NCBI RefSeq assembly: GCF_963678975.1
Contig: NC_089277.1
Span: 20,491,440-20,555,439 of the forward strand
Direction: 5' to 3'
DNA from: Dysidea avara
Taxonomy: Eukaryota; Porifera; Demospongiae; Dictyoceratida; Dysideidae
Length of the DNA stretch: 64,000 nt
The translations under genes were made by a program, and so were the position numbers. How positions within the stretch are numbered: position 1 is the stretch's first letter; every line of letters begins with the position of its first letter. Under the pieces are notes generated by a model that saw nothing but the letters and a program-made list of their open reading frames with translations, was not told where the DNA came from and did not search any database. This document shows, in pieces, positions 36,681 through 48,322 of this stretch.

Positions 36681-37439
36681 TAATTTCTTGAACAGTCTGG
36701 ACAAGCAAGTGCGTGAAAGTGGGATCCCTGGCGTGAGTGAGCCATGCATGCCAAGCCTCTTCCACTGGGGATTTGGATCTTTTGGTGTCACCCAGATGCT
36801 GTAAATAAAGCACCCCTACCTGTGTCAGGAATATTGGGAGCTTTGTATCCACTACTTCCATCTCCTATAGCCTCTGAGGTACTTAGTGGTGGCGGAGGTT
36901 CCTCTGGACTATACTATAATGGCCTAGTAAAACACTAAAGCTGTACCATTAACACATACCCCCAGTGTTGGAATTGTAATGCACAATGACTGACTCCAAA
37001 AATACTAGCTGGTCTTTTAAGCTTCAATACTACCAGCACATAGATAACTACTCTTTAAGAAATGTGATCTTTTCTGTGGCACTGAAATTTGGCCTGCTGC
37101 CAGATCGAGGTCAAACCCCAGTTGTTCCACGGTATGCCACTAGTCCACACTTGCTTGCTTGTTTGGCCTTTCCTCATCTTCAATCCCATCATAAAGGTAC
37201 AGAAGGGCCTGGAGTCCCTGCGTTCGTCATTACTTAACAAAGTTTAGTGAATGCATAGCAGGCTGTAGGCCCTAGGTACCTGCAGGCTGACCTCACCATA
37301 CTTCTGTCTTAACCTGCCAAGATAGATCATTACTACCCTAATTATTTGGTAATTACAGTCTTATTAGTTCCACAAGTATACGCTATGCATACAGTACACA
37401 TATTATCCGTACCACTCTCGTACATTGTACTATTATTAT

Positions 37440-38090
37440 GTTAAAGGACAGCGATGATTGGCTGGGCAGAACCCGAATGTGACCTACCTGGAAACAAGGT
37501 CCCAGTGGTCTACCTGTATTGGCCACCTCCCTAGGTGGTAGTAGCAAAGGCACTGGGGGAGGGGGACCCATACACATCTGAGTTCATTGTGTATGGTGGT
37601 GGTGTGATAGTGGCTCTGGTACATATGGCCTTTTACTGGGCGCCTGAAAGTTGATGTTGGCCTTCCTTATACTGATTCCTGCCGACTGGTCTGCATTTAC
37701 CATCTTTTTCTGGCTTTCCTTACTTGACATCAAATCATTACGTGCGTACTGTATGCTGTAACTACACTCCAGCTGTTTTCTGACTTGGTTAGGCAGATAT
37801 GCTTTTAACGTATAGCCAAAGCTTCTTCCAACTATTTTCTATGGAATCTTTGGTGCAATCTTGCTGAGTTGCTGTACAGCCACAGCAAGGTGGTCCTGCA
37901 TATTTTCATTGAATGCATTTCATGATCCTTATGGCGGAACTCATAGGGCTGGTCACGCTTCACCTTGTGCAACATGCGTCCAGTAGTTTCAACCAGGTTC
38001 TCCTTCGTGGTGGCTACTTTCCCCTCTAACAGATACAGGTTTTTGTCGAGGTTCTTGCTAGCCACTTTCTGGACTCTTTCTTTTTTTCTC
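37440..38090 (-). pseudogene. Possible gag-like remnant of a DIRS-type element
   Basis: On the minus strand, PYEFRHKDHE is followed in a shifted frame by FNENMQDHLAVAVQQLSKIA and then a proline-rich stretch, which resembles the first ORF of DIRS-type retroelements. The frames are broken and the match is by pattern memory only. It could be another decayed gene. Confidence 0.3.
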
Positions 38091-38189
38091 AGTAGTAGAT
38101 ATCGTGAATATACATACATGTATATAATTATTATTATTATTACTAGGACTGCGTCACATACAACCAAGTACATACACCAACATTGCAAC

Positions 38190-38602
38190 TAGGGCTGAGC
38201 AATAGTATCGATAGTGCGATATATCGCGATAGTAAATCACTATCGTTATCGCGATAGTAGGGATATCACTATCGTGATAGTTATGATAAGCTCAGATCTG
38301 CATTAAAATTGTATCAACAACCCTTCTATACTGTTTTTACAGTTGGTATTACCAGCTTTCTTACAAATTAGTGGCCTGTAAAAGCTTTACCAAAAGTCCA
38401 TATTCATTGGCCACCCACACAGTTAATTAACAAATGTCCTGTGCATGCAAAATAACTTTCTATATGACTGCAAATCATAGCTATACAACTAAGACTTTGT
38501 TAAGAGCAAAGTGTTTCATAAACTATCGGGATAGTATTCACTATCGTGATATTTAATGAGTAACTATCGTGATAGTAAATTTTTTACTATCGCTCAGCAC
38601 TA
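38190..38602. mobile_element. hAT-like MITE, target duplication ATTGCAAC
   Basis: 413 bp with termini TAGGGCTGAGCAATAGT and ACTATCGCTCAGCACTA. ATTGCAAC lies immediately on both sides (38,182-38,189 and 38,603-38,610). CTATCG / CGATAG repeats crowd both ends. Confidence 0.92.
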
Positions 38603-38802
38603 ATTGCAACCTACCCATTGGACAAGTATAAATTAACAGTGCCGTAGGCAGCACTCAGAGCAGTGTGTGTGTACCAGTGGAAATGATACACATGCATACA
38701 TACACAGGCAAGGGAGTTTAACTGGCATCAGAAAACCACAATACTAAAACACAACGTACACAAAAACAAGTTAAGTTAGCTATATTGAAAGTAACTATAT
38801 AT

Positions 38803-39130
38803 TAGTGCTGAAAGGAATAGCAATATTTACTATTCGAATAGTTGTGAACAAAACAACCAAATATTCGATTATTCTTTGAGCTTATACTTCTATTGAATAA
38901 GCACTGAAACCTTTTGTTAGGGAGCAGGGTAAAGCCTAACAGCTATTTCTATCTTTCCTAAAATAGAATTTTTACAGTGTAGATACATCACAATCTTAAG
39001 TTTCAAGGCTGGCTTTTCCATCTGAATACAGTGTACAAAGTGCTAACGATTATTCGAATAGTGTGTTAACGAGCCGAATAGTGTCATACCGACCGATTAG
39101 TCAAATAACCGAATATTCGTTTCAGCACTA
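38803..39130. mobile_element. hAT-like MITE, target duplication CTATATAT
   Basis: 328 bp with termini TAGTGCTGAAAGGAATAG and CGAATATTCGTTTCAGCACTA, flanked by CTATATAT on both sides (38,795-38,802 and 39,131-39,138). ATTCGAATA motifs fill the subterminal regions. Confidence 0.92.
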
Positions 39131-39570
39131 CTATATATTGTAGGTGTGACTTGTCTTTGAAGATGACTCAGCAGTGAAGTGAGGCTATGCAGAACAAGGG
39201 ACATGGTGAAGGCACAATTAGCAATTGATCTCAATCAAGCCAATATGGCACAACAGACTCTGTTGTAACTAGAGGCCACTGGTGATGTGCCAGTATATCA
39301 GTGGCATGGCATTGGCACAGTGATCACAGTCTATAATATTATGCATACAGCCATGCACAGCATACAGGAGATAGTTACACATTGTTGTATATGCAGCACT
39401 GCATCAGCTTCTTGATTAGTTATTATACAGACTCACAGTAGAGTAGTAGTTAAGCCAAAATAATTCTAGCTGCTAGCAAACCAGATGAAGGATGAAGATG
39501 TATAATACAACTATGGTACAAGTTTTACATTACTCATTACCTTGTTGTTCCAGCTGGTTGTTTACCAGTG

Positions 39571-39635
39571 CATCAGCTGGTATCCCAACTGGTCATCAGC
39601 TGGTATCCCAACTGGTCATCAGCTGGTAGTTCACT
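39571..39635. repeat. 23-bp tandem repeat
   Basis: About 2.7 units of AGCTGGTATCCCAACTGGTCATC. Confidence 0.8.
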
Positions 39636-40321
39636 GCATGACGCCTGGAGCGCATAACCTGCATATAAAATACACAGTTACAAACATTTAAACACACTTT
39701 TAATGTTGTTGTTTATGTGTAAGGTGGCCTCTGGCTCTGTTGTAGTCACTCTACAGATATTTACCAATCTTCTCCTTTGAGCAATCTGTAATTAAACAAG
39801 GGTGTGGTGCTGGGCGTTATATAGAATAACACATACGGTAAAATCATCAGCATGAACAGGCGTACTTATTATACGGTTGTGTCTTCATTCACAGGCAAAT
39901 CTATCCCCACATAGTTTATGTCTCTAGGCCTCGTAGTTTTCTCAAACATTATTTATTTATTCATTCATTCATTATTAATGGCATAATTTTAACTGCATTT
40001 CGTATTATCTTTAGTACTTGGTTGTATAACTAGGACTGCGTCACATACAACCAAGTACATACACCAACGTGACAGCCCCCTGGTGAGGCTATTAGGTGGT
40101 GAAGGTACGATCCCCAAATCAACTCAATATGTCACAGTAGTGACAGATGCAACACAATAGTGGCATCATAACTAAAGGCCACCAGTAGCTAAGTGCCAGT
40201 ACATCATTGGTATGGTAATGGCACAGTGATGTGTACACAGTATATTTAATTATGTATACAAAATGTACAGGAGAGAACTATACATTATTGCAGTATTGTT
40301 ACATTATAGACAACATCAACA

Positions 40322-40529
40322 GATAATAGTGGTGGATCTAGAAATTTTCAGAGAGGGTTTCATTTCAAAGGCTAAAGTATGAAGTTTTTCACCAGTACAG
40401 AGTCCTTCCATAACACACATAGCAATTTTATCACTCACACGACGACTCGTCAATAAATTTGGGGCGTGCACTATTTTCAGAGGGGGTTTCAGCTGAAACC
40501 ATTGCAACCCCCCTGTATCCGCCACTGGA
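40322..40529. mobile_element. Probable MITE with GTGGTGGATCTAGAA / TATCCGCCAC ends
   Basis: The ends form an imperfect inverted pair, and sequence inside (GAGAGGGTTTCA / GAGGGGGTTTCAGCTGAAACC) is also mirrored. It is related to the outer element at 21,189-22,299. The remainder of 39,640-41,060 shows nothing else I recognise beyond mariner-like GGTCACTATAATGTGG phrases near 40,960-41,050. Confidence 0.4.
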
Positions 40530-41065
40530 TAAAAATTGTTAGCCAATATACAGTACAGTATCAACATCAACTAGAGTTAAATAAGGGTCATCAGTGGCTG
40601 TCTGTTAACAGAAACTTCACATTTTATCGTCCTGGGTAGAATACAGAATGAATAGACATCTCATTCCATACCTGGTCAACAACTTAATAACACCACAGCT
40701 GGTGGCCACGGCAAATCAGTTGTGAAGATTTAGTCAGTACGGATTTGTATTCCAATAAATTGTGGCAGATGTTAGACTTAGATGTGGCTCCTACTACTAC
40801 TACAATGTTTGTGTGAATTGGTTGGTTTGAAAAAGTAATTATACAAAAGCTGTCTTAATTACATTACACAAGCTATGAATTAGCTGCTGCTCCCCTTCAG
40901 TCCATGAGTCCACGAGTCAATGAATCCAGGCCGCAGAATAGATTAGGCCCTTGAAATGGTCACTATAATGTGGTGGTCTTATTAATGTGGTCATGAAGTA
41001 CACCTTAGCTATGTGGACTTACTTGACATGGTCACTGTAATGAGGTGGTTTAATTTTTCGTTACA

Positions 41066-41249
41066 GGGTCAAGAAGTACTACTGTAAAGGGAATCAACAA
41101 ATAGATTATAATGCAGAGATCCCATTTGAGAAGAAGCCTGTTCCAGGGTTTGTGATACCTCTGAAGAAACTGTTAAAAATGAAGAGCCTAACTTCAAGAA
41201 GATGAAATGTTCAGATGTCGATGGTGTAAGAAGAAATGCTGAAGGGGAG
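41066..41249 (+). pseudogene. CDC5L: CDC5L exon encoding DYNAEIPFEKKP, frameshifted
   Basis: After ttcgttacAG the exon reads IDYNAEIPFEKKPVPGF in one frame, and the continuation CDTSEETVKNEEPNF is in the next frame. One T seems to be missing at gggtttgtgat. The donor is GTgaat. Confidence 0.82.
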
Positions 41250-41273
41250 GTGAATTTGTATGTGGGGTACAGG

Positions 41274-41372
41274 TATATTATGTTAGTCACGGGGTACTGA
41301 TGTGTATTAGTCATGGGGTACTTGTGTTTTAGTCACAGGGTACTGGTGTTTTAGTCATGGGGTGCTAGAATA
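41274..41372. repeat. About four copies of a 23-24 bp GGGGTACT..TTAGTCA unit
   Basis: Phrases of the form TTAGTCAYGGGGTACTGGTG follow one another with small length changes, just inside the intron after the frameshifted exon. Confidence 0.75.
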
Positions 41373-41394
41373 TTATAGTGTACTATGTATGTTA

Positions 41395-42486
41395 GGGGTG
41401 GTCCACAATTTTCTGCTTTTTCGCGAGCGTACAAACTGTACGCTGGGGGGGGGGGGTAAAACTGCATGTACGCTTTTTTTAAATGTCGATCACGTGAGTT
41501 GGCGAGAAATCCGAATGTAGTGATAAGGCTCTAGTAGTAAATGTCTACTGCTACATATTCAGTGTCCAATTATAAACGGTGGACTGAAGCAAACTGATGC
41601 TGTTAATGCATGGGCCCAAGCCAACACATGATTGGATGAAATTGTGCTTCAGCGAACTCTGGAAAGCAGTAGTGTAGCTAAGGTTAGCTACCAATGAAAA
41701 GCTTTTTAAAGGAAAGGAAAGGAAAGATAAAGCTCATTGAATCTACAGGTAAGACGGTTATCAGCGTGATAACACACACTACAGGCTTTATATACTTTTA
41801 TAACAGCACTTACTTTTCTTTCTCCTTAGTCTTAGCCTAGCAATTAACACTGATAAACAGTTACAACTGAATAGCTTGTACTACACTGCTTGTTGCTTTT
41901 GTTTTTTACCTGCAGAAAGTGTTGTTGTGGGTTTAGGAATACTGTTGGGTATGGGAGGCTGGATTATGTGGGTACTAATTTGTTTACACTACATAGTTGT
42001 GGTAGTTGTGGGTTGCCTATAGAGAAAACCTGTCTCTGCAAAGTATACCCACAACTCCTGACTCCAGTCCACCTTAGACTATGGTGAATACCCAACAAAC
42101 TAGTACTACTGTTGCAACTGCCAGTTTTGGGATGGTTTTGTACCGTATGAACACGTTGAAGATAGTCAAGAACTGTTTCTATGATGTGTAGCTATGTACA
42201 CATTTGCAAATGTGCATCAGGTACTAATGCCTACTGTGTGTAGGAATGTTTCTTCCAGGGTATATATCAGCATCAAAAGCATCAAAATGATAAGATGCCT
42301 AAAAGACAAAACAAATACCATACATGAATTTGCAATATTAAAAAAGTATCCATGTGTTTGTTCTGCTTTACAATACATCAATATGTCAACATTTATATAG
42401 TACGCTTTAGGCTGGGGGGGGGGGGTTAGAAAAAAGAGTACTCTTTTTGTATGCTCGCTAAAAAGCAGAAAATTGTGGACCACCCC
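41395..42486. mobile_element. Harbinger-like element, GGGGTGGTCCACAATTTTCT termini, TTA duplication
   Basis: 1.09 kb bounded by GGGGTGGTCCACAATTTTCT and its inverted complement, with TTA on each side (41,392-41,394 and 42,487-42,489). Both arms also share a G-run next to a GTACGC word. The centre has short open frames only. Because the tip together with TTA is partly palindromic, the superfamily is a tentative call. Confidence 0.75.
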
Positions 42487-42543
42487 TTAGTTATTGGGTA
42501 CTAATAGAAACTTGTTTATTGTGCTGTCATCTGTACACTTTAG

Positions 42544-42623
42544 AAAGAACGTCAAAAAGACAAGTTGAAGCAGAAGAAAAGGAAAGAATCTGATTTACCT
42601 GCAGCAGTAATGCAAATGAACAA
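42544..42623 (+). pseudogene. CDC5L: CDC5L exon (KERQKDK...KESDLPAAVMQ)
   Basis: Between cactttAG and GTatgt. It reads KERQKDKLKQKKRKESDLPA, matching the basic segment of CDC5L. It ends in phase 2, compatible with the next exon at 55,779. The intron that follows hosts the 10.9-kb transposon. Confidence 0.85.
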
Positions 42624-42730
42624 GTATGTAATGTGTGCATGTCTGTAGACTTGTGATACTTGTAAATTATCCTGTGTTTGCTTTATTTCTGTGGTGGTTT
42701 TGCATCCTTGATTGTCACTATTTTGTCAAA

Positions 42731-42763
42731 AACACAGTGGAATTAATTTTGTCATAGTCCAAT
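42731..42763. repeat. Left terminal inverted repeat of the 10.9-kb element
   Basis: 33 bases that are the exact inverted complement of 53,596-53,628. The outward flank is gtCAAA. Confidence 0.95.
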
Positions 42764-43061
42764 TTAATTGCCATAAAACTGCATGAAATTGCTTGTCCAA
42801 CCAAAATACATAAACACTTTTTGTGAAAATTCTTGAGGGGTATTCAAGGAATTGTCAAAAACTACTGATCGCTTTTAATGATGCTTACTGTTATACTGAA
42901 ATTCTTGAGTACCCTGGTTAAAACCATTGCAGATATTGTCAGATTCTTGAGAGTGCATGCTTAGAAAAATAGTATTTTCTTGAGTCCCTAGTAAAATTGA
43001 TTCAGAGTTAACCTAGATCCTTGTGAGCTATTCTGTCCAAAATACCTAAATGTTTTAGTCC

Positions 43062-43225
43062 CAAGTTGAACGGACTATAAATTTAAGTCCTTTGTTTCAA
43101 CTCGGGACTCAAATTTGAGTCCTGTATTGAAACAAAGGACTCAAATTTGAGTCCCGTGTTGAAACAAAGGACTCAAATTTGAGTCCCTAGTTGAAACAAA
43201 GGACTCAAATTTGAGTCCCCAGTTG
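43062..43225. repeat. Left subterminal array of GGACTCAAATTTGAGTCC palindromes
   Basis: Four good copies plus a degenerate first copy, spaced by GTTGAAACAAA at about 34-bp intervals. Each core is an 18-bp perfect palindrome, suited to a symmetric DNA-binding protein. Confidence 0.92.
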
Positions 43226-43882
43226 AAACAATACAACAGTACAGTTCCAATAAGCATATTTTGACAACTACGTACAGACAGCATGAAACAGAATCAGCGA
43301 ACTACATACAGTAGTCTAACAACTAGGTACAGACAGCATGAAACAAAAACAGTGAAAAGTGCATAGCTTAATTGTCACTACGTAATTGTTGGTAAGCCAA
43401 CTTCAATTTCTCTCTTGTAGCAGCTAGAAGTCTACTACTAGCACTAAGAACAATTGGAAATAGTATAGCACTTATGGGCACCCTCTCTTTCCAAGTTTCT
43501 CCTCTTCTTTGCTTCCACAATTTCCAGGGCTCATGGTAGGCACCTACCATCCACTCAACCTCTACCTCCTCAGAATTATTCCCTGGAGTAGTAGTTACTT
43601 TCCCAATTTGAGGTTCCTCTTCCTCATATTGTTGCAAGTAGCATGCAACAATGGCACCTGACTCTATAGCTGAAGCTGTCTCAACTGGTATAGGCACATC
43701 ACTAGAAGAGACAGCATTGTCTGTGGTTGTCTCCGTATGTCTCACTGTTATCTAGAAAACATGTATACATATACCTATGTAAATACTTTTATAACACTTT
43801 CAGTCAGTAATACAATATGGTTCAAAAGCAGCCTAAAAATAAATTACTAAACCTTATGTTTAGACATTACAATTACAATTAC

Positions 43883-44188
43883 TTGTTTGGGGGTAGCTGT
43901 TTCCTTTGCAACCAATGATGAAGTTTCACGGCTAACACCTTGTTCGCTGCTTTCTTGCTGCTGAGATGAGAGAACAGCAGTTCTGTGAAGAACAGGTAGC
44001 TCCCACTTCAATGAATTTGAGCTGGTTAACATCACAGGATTAGCTTCTTTAAAATGTTCCCAGTTTTCACGAGCAGACAATGATAAATATGGCATGTACT
44101 TGGGGAGATCTTGATAAAAACGATTAAGGTCAACCTTCTCACAGCTAGGCACAACCTGAGCTCCCTCGTTAGTAACATCAGGAGTACC
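43883..44188 (-). pseudogene. Exon 6 of the LPVGHTHEDID gene
   Basis: Exactly 102 codons between tatactgcAG and GTaatt, in phase 0 at both ends. It reads FYQDLPKYMPYLSLSARENW, a segment without a recognised domain. Confidence 0.75.
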
Positions 44189-44396
44189 CTGCAGTATATA
44201 ACAAGTTGACTACATCTAAAAAACCAGGCTTACAGTTAATATAGTAACCACTAAACTACCTACTGCAATGCAACTGCGTAATTAGCATTTCATTAATTAC
44301 AAAATTGTAATTCATTAATTACCGAGTTTGTTTAGCCTATTTTTAAATTGAAATTCTTAGTCCAAAACCCATAGGCTGCTCTTGCTTTCCGCTCTC

Positions 44397-44455
44397 GTAT
44401 GAAGCGGACAGGTATGAAGCGGACAGGTATGAAGCGGACAGGTATGAAGCGGAAA
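44397..44455. repeat. 15-bp tandem repeat
   Basis: About four units of TATGAAGCGGACAGG in the intron between exons 5 and 6. Confidence 0.9.
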
Positions 44456-45170
44456 CGACAAGGGTGAACAGGATATGGTTAGGCTAACATCAACAAACAT
44501 ACTGTAATCAAGTGCTGCCCTGTACCATCTGGAAGCCATGAATCTGAAGAAAACTGCTTGTAATGCATTTCCACCTATAATTGTATTTAGTTATATACAT
44601 GATGTAAACCTGAAGCAACAACTGCACAACATGTATACCTTAGACGACTTCTTTGTGAACCTGAAAGCATGATACTTTGAATGATGTTCTACTTTTCCTA
44701 GGAAAGGCTTCATCCATTCTTTGAAGTCCCACACACCTTCCAATATTTGAGCCTCAGGGTTGGACTTGTAGCTGGCATGAATTTTCTGCACAAGATCTAT
44801 CAAAACCATAATAATGTGTATGTATATAGTACAAAAATTGAGCTTCTGCTAATACAGACCTGGCAAAGATTCACAACCACTTTGCCGAATGGCATCAGAG
44901 ATTTTTGAAAACAACTGGTCAATGTCCTCATGCGTGTGACCCACTGGCAAAAAGTTGACTTGTACCTACAATTAGAAAGAATCAAAACACAGGTAATCAT
45001 ATGTATAACAAATTTTGGTCTAACAGAATCTTCCATGTTTGTTACTGTTTACACACATACAGTAGATATACAGTGTATTATTCACATGTACAATCCTATG
45101 TACCAACAGCTAACTAAAATGTGTAGCACATTATAATCAATTTAGGTCCATACCAGTGAGAAGTAAATAC

Positions 45171-45585
45171 CTTGCGAAAGATCTCCAACTGAACAAGAAT
45201 AGCACAAAATGTCAAGACATACTTATTCTTGTTTTCTCTGCACGTATTGTCCATTTGGATGTAAAACACCTTGGGTAAAGCATTAGTTGTTAGAAAATTT
45301 ATCAAGGAATTCATGATGACTGTTATTGTCATGTTGCTATCATGGGGGTACTGAATGAGATCAATATAGCTATACACCAACTTCCCCGCTGGAGCTTTAG
45401 TGTGCAGAATCACTCCAGTGACATGGGTCCGAAGACGCCAAAGCGAAGATGTAGACTTTGAAATCAATTTAGTGTTTGGGAGGTTGGTTTTCGATTGGTC
45501 CATCCCATCCACTATGATTGTCAGGTACTTGTCGGGCGATGAACGTGACTTCTCTCGGTGGGAGTGGTACTTCTTACGTTCACAT
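45171..45585 (-). pseudogene. Exon 3 of the LPVGHTHEDID gene (first two catalytic-type Asp residues)
   Basis: Open without lesions from the acceptor catgtgcAG to the donor GTattt. It holds the TIIVDGMDQSK and QMDNTCRENKNKY blocks. Its first base completes the codon left in phase 2 by exon 2. Confidence 0.82.
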
Positions 45586-46804
45586 CTGCACATGAAGAAA
45601 GGAAACATCACTTAAGGTACACACCTAAACTCCAATATGTACAATCAGGAGCTTATAAGCGCCAAAGGCTTGACCTTATCAACACCAATCATCACCAACC
45701 AACAGTTCTCTATCATCAGTAGAGGATAAATTTGATCAAAAGTGAACTTGACACAGTGTACTTGTACAGGGTATACTAGAGTTGGACAATCTCTTCCTTT
45801 TCTAAATTATGAACTCTTGGTACAATTTAACCCATAAAACAGTGCAAGTTTTCACCCTTCAATGGCATACACTATAATAGAAGTTTGTTAAACCTCAGAA
45901 ACATGTACAGTACATGTAAAAATGCACATATTGTGCCTGGACGTATTGTAAAAATCCATTCACTGGACTGGACTGGAACACTGGACTGGACTCAAATATT
46001 CTTAGTCCAAATATTTTTCCAAGTAAATTTGCTGATGGCTACCAAAGATTTGTGTCTCATCGAGTGATTTTCTTTTATTTAAATTAACTGAACATATTGA
46101 TCATTTGCCAAGGGGCACATGCAAGTTAGCAACAAAGGGCTGTAGGGTAAAAATAATTTCCATGTCAATAAGAAAACCCACCATATATATATATATATAG
46201 TGAATTCATGCTATACCAGTGTACAGTGCAGATTTCACCAGGATATGTAGTATAGCTTGAGGACAAAATACAACAACTTAGGTACAGTGTATAAAAGAAT
46301 TAAAGCCGCAAATGAAATAATTGCTGAATACTTAGCAGGAAGTATCCCTTTTTGACCCACGTATGTACGTGTATATTGCAACAAGGTACCCAAGACAGCT
46401 AGTGGTGGACAGCTAAATTATTGTTGTTGAGAAATTTCTAGGAACAAACACTAAGTAAGTGCATATATGGCAATGGCACTATGGAGAACAAAAGCAGTCG
46501 TGTGAACTGGAATTCTGATTATGTTCTGAGATTTTGTGTATAAACAAATGATAAATACTTGTTAGGACAAGCATGAGTAATTCTTGTTGCCTTCATCAAT
46601 AGTGAGCAAAAATAGTCTGAGTCCAGTAGTCCAGGTGAATGGATACACGCAAAAATGATGACAATTGGGCTGATTGTGAAAGAAGGTATAATATATATTT
46701 ACACACACATATTCTATCAACATAATATATATGCTTATGCACGTTCATCAATGTACTGTAAATACTCAGTTCAAGTGGAAATTATAACAATTTGATGTAT
46801 ACCG

Positions 46805-48076
46805 CTATGGATTCAAAAAAGGATGTTGCAAAGCATGGCTAGCTGTGATTCGTGTAAATGGATTCAAGTCCAGACACTTTTCTAACAAATCATAGGCTAC
46901 AGCAGGAGCAAAGTCAGGAGTATGTTTGTATGATCCTTCGAATATTGATGGAGGAAACTGTTCTGCAAATTCAAGTAGCTGAGAATGGTCTGTAGCAAAC
47001 TGAACTGCATTCAGTCTATCAGGAACATTTTCTACCTTACACTGTGTACCAGCATTTGTATCTTTGAGCAAAGCTGATCGACTCTGTCTTAAAGTTTCAC
47101 AAAGGTGTGATAGATTTTGTGGATAGATAGTTGGTGAACATGTGAATTCTTTGTGCAAACACTTGGCAACACTCGTACTTTTTTCTGAGCCAAACAGAGT
47201 AGTAATTTCCATCATAGCTATGAGGTCACTGGGAGCCTTAAAAAATGGATATTTACAGCTCAAAAGACAAAGAAAAATTACTCCAGCAGACCAAATGTCT
47301 ATAGCAGTTGTTTGCTGAGGATACTTCAACAGAACTTCAGGTGCCCTGAAGCCTGGTGTGCCACTTCTTGCTGATACTTGGGGTGGACGTTGACAACATG
47401 TGCGGCAGATTTCATTTGTGTGATGTTCACACCTATTATGTCTTACTGAAAGAGTCATCTTAGCATCAATCTGAGCAAGTCCAAAGTCTATCAATCTAAA
47501 TTTCCTCTTCTTGCAGTTATATAGGCAGTTACTTGGTTTTATGTCACGATGTATGATTCCTAGTTCATGCACCGCAACCAAAGCTGTAAACAAGGCCTTC
47601 ATATAATCTTGAATTTCATTTAGAGTGAGGGTGGAAACATAATTTCTGAAAGAATCGTGTTCAAAGAATGGCTTTACTAAAGCAACGTGACTGTTATAGC
47701 GCACAAAAGTTTCTAGTGAAACAACATTATTGCAATCATTTAAAAGTAAAAGGCACTTGATTTCTTTTTCTATTCTTTGAGGGGCACATGTAGGAAGGAT
47801 ATACTTCAATGCATACAGGGTGCTTGGACATTCTCGCAAGGAAGCTAGAAAAACACGACCGAATGTACCTTGTGCAATTTTGGATTTAATATTAAAAGTT
47901 GATTGAATTATTGGAATTTGATTAATGAGACTTTTGTTGCAACCACAAGAGAAGATTCCTTTTGTAGTGGCCACACAAGAACACTGATTATCTGATGGCA
48001 TCACACAGGGCAAAACATTCTCACTACAATTAAAAACAAAACAGAAGGGTGTATGACGATGCACATACACTAACAA
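46805..48076 (-). CDS. CDC7: CDC7-type serine/threonine kinase, intact and intronless, carried in the transposon
   Basis: CDC7, with its activator DBF4, phosphorylates MCM helicase subunits to fire replication origins. The 423-residue frame has the glycine loop AQGTFGRV (68-75), ATP lysine in YALKYI (91), HRDIKPSN (176-183), DFGLAQ (197-202), RSGTPGFRAPEVL (237-249) and DIWSAGVIF. A Cys-containing segment before GTPGFRAPE and the C-terminal NPFTRITASHALQHPF match CDC7 rather than other kinases. The large insert between DFG and APE of vertebrate CDC7 is short here. The first ATG is at 48,076, but Met26 (MPSDNQCSC) is the likelier start, because an acceptor (tttaattgtAG) lies between them. It has no introns and no lesions, and sits between exons 2 and 3 of the transposase-like gene on the same strand. 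No poly(A) tail is visible. Whether it is a captured host gene or a divergent paralogue needs a tree. Confidence 0.9.
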   Translation of the reverse strand: MLVYVHRHTPFCFVFNCSENVLPCVMPSDNQCSCVATTKGIFSCGCNKSLINQIPIIQSTFNIKSKIAQGTFGRVFLASLRECPSTLYALKYILPTCAPQRIEKEIKCLLLLNDCNNVVSLETFVRYNSHVALVKPFFEHDSFRNYVSTLTLNEIQDYMKALFTALVAVHELGIIHRDIKPSNCLYNCKKRKFRLIDFGLAQIDAKMTLSVRHNRCEHHTNEICRTCCQRPPQVSARSGTPGFRAPEVLLKYPQQTTAIDIWSAGVIFLCLLSCKYPFFKAPSDLIAMMEITTLFGSEKSTSVAKCLHKEFTCSPTIYPQNLSHLCETLRQSRSALLKDTNAGTQCKVENVPDRLNAVQFATDHSQLLEFAEQFPPSIFEGSYKHTPDFAPAVAYDLLEKCLDLNPFTRITASHALQHPFLNP

Positions 48077-48088
48077 AATATAACTTAC

Positions 48089-48210
48089 TCCACTCGGTCA
48101 GTGTGTTGTTTCAGCATCTCCTTAAGTTGTGCTTGCTTAGACTTGTCTAAACAATTTTTGCGCTCCAACTTGATCTTCACACATATGTCGCATTTGGCAA
48201 ATCTATTTTG
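48089..48210 (-). pseudogene. Exon 2 of the LPVGHTHEDID gene
   Basis: Bounded by cttcatgtAG and GTaagt. It reads NRFAKCDICVKIKLERKNC and ends QHTDRV in phase 2. That phase fits exon 3 of the same gene (45,585) and also the acceptor in front of the kinase. Confidence 0.8.
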
Positions 48211-48322
48211 CTACATGAAGACACAAAACATAACTCAATTATGCAGGGACAAAAAGAAGATACAAGAACCTAGCACTTCAGATATTATGTGTCCACCAAT
48301 GCATATACATACAAACACTCAC

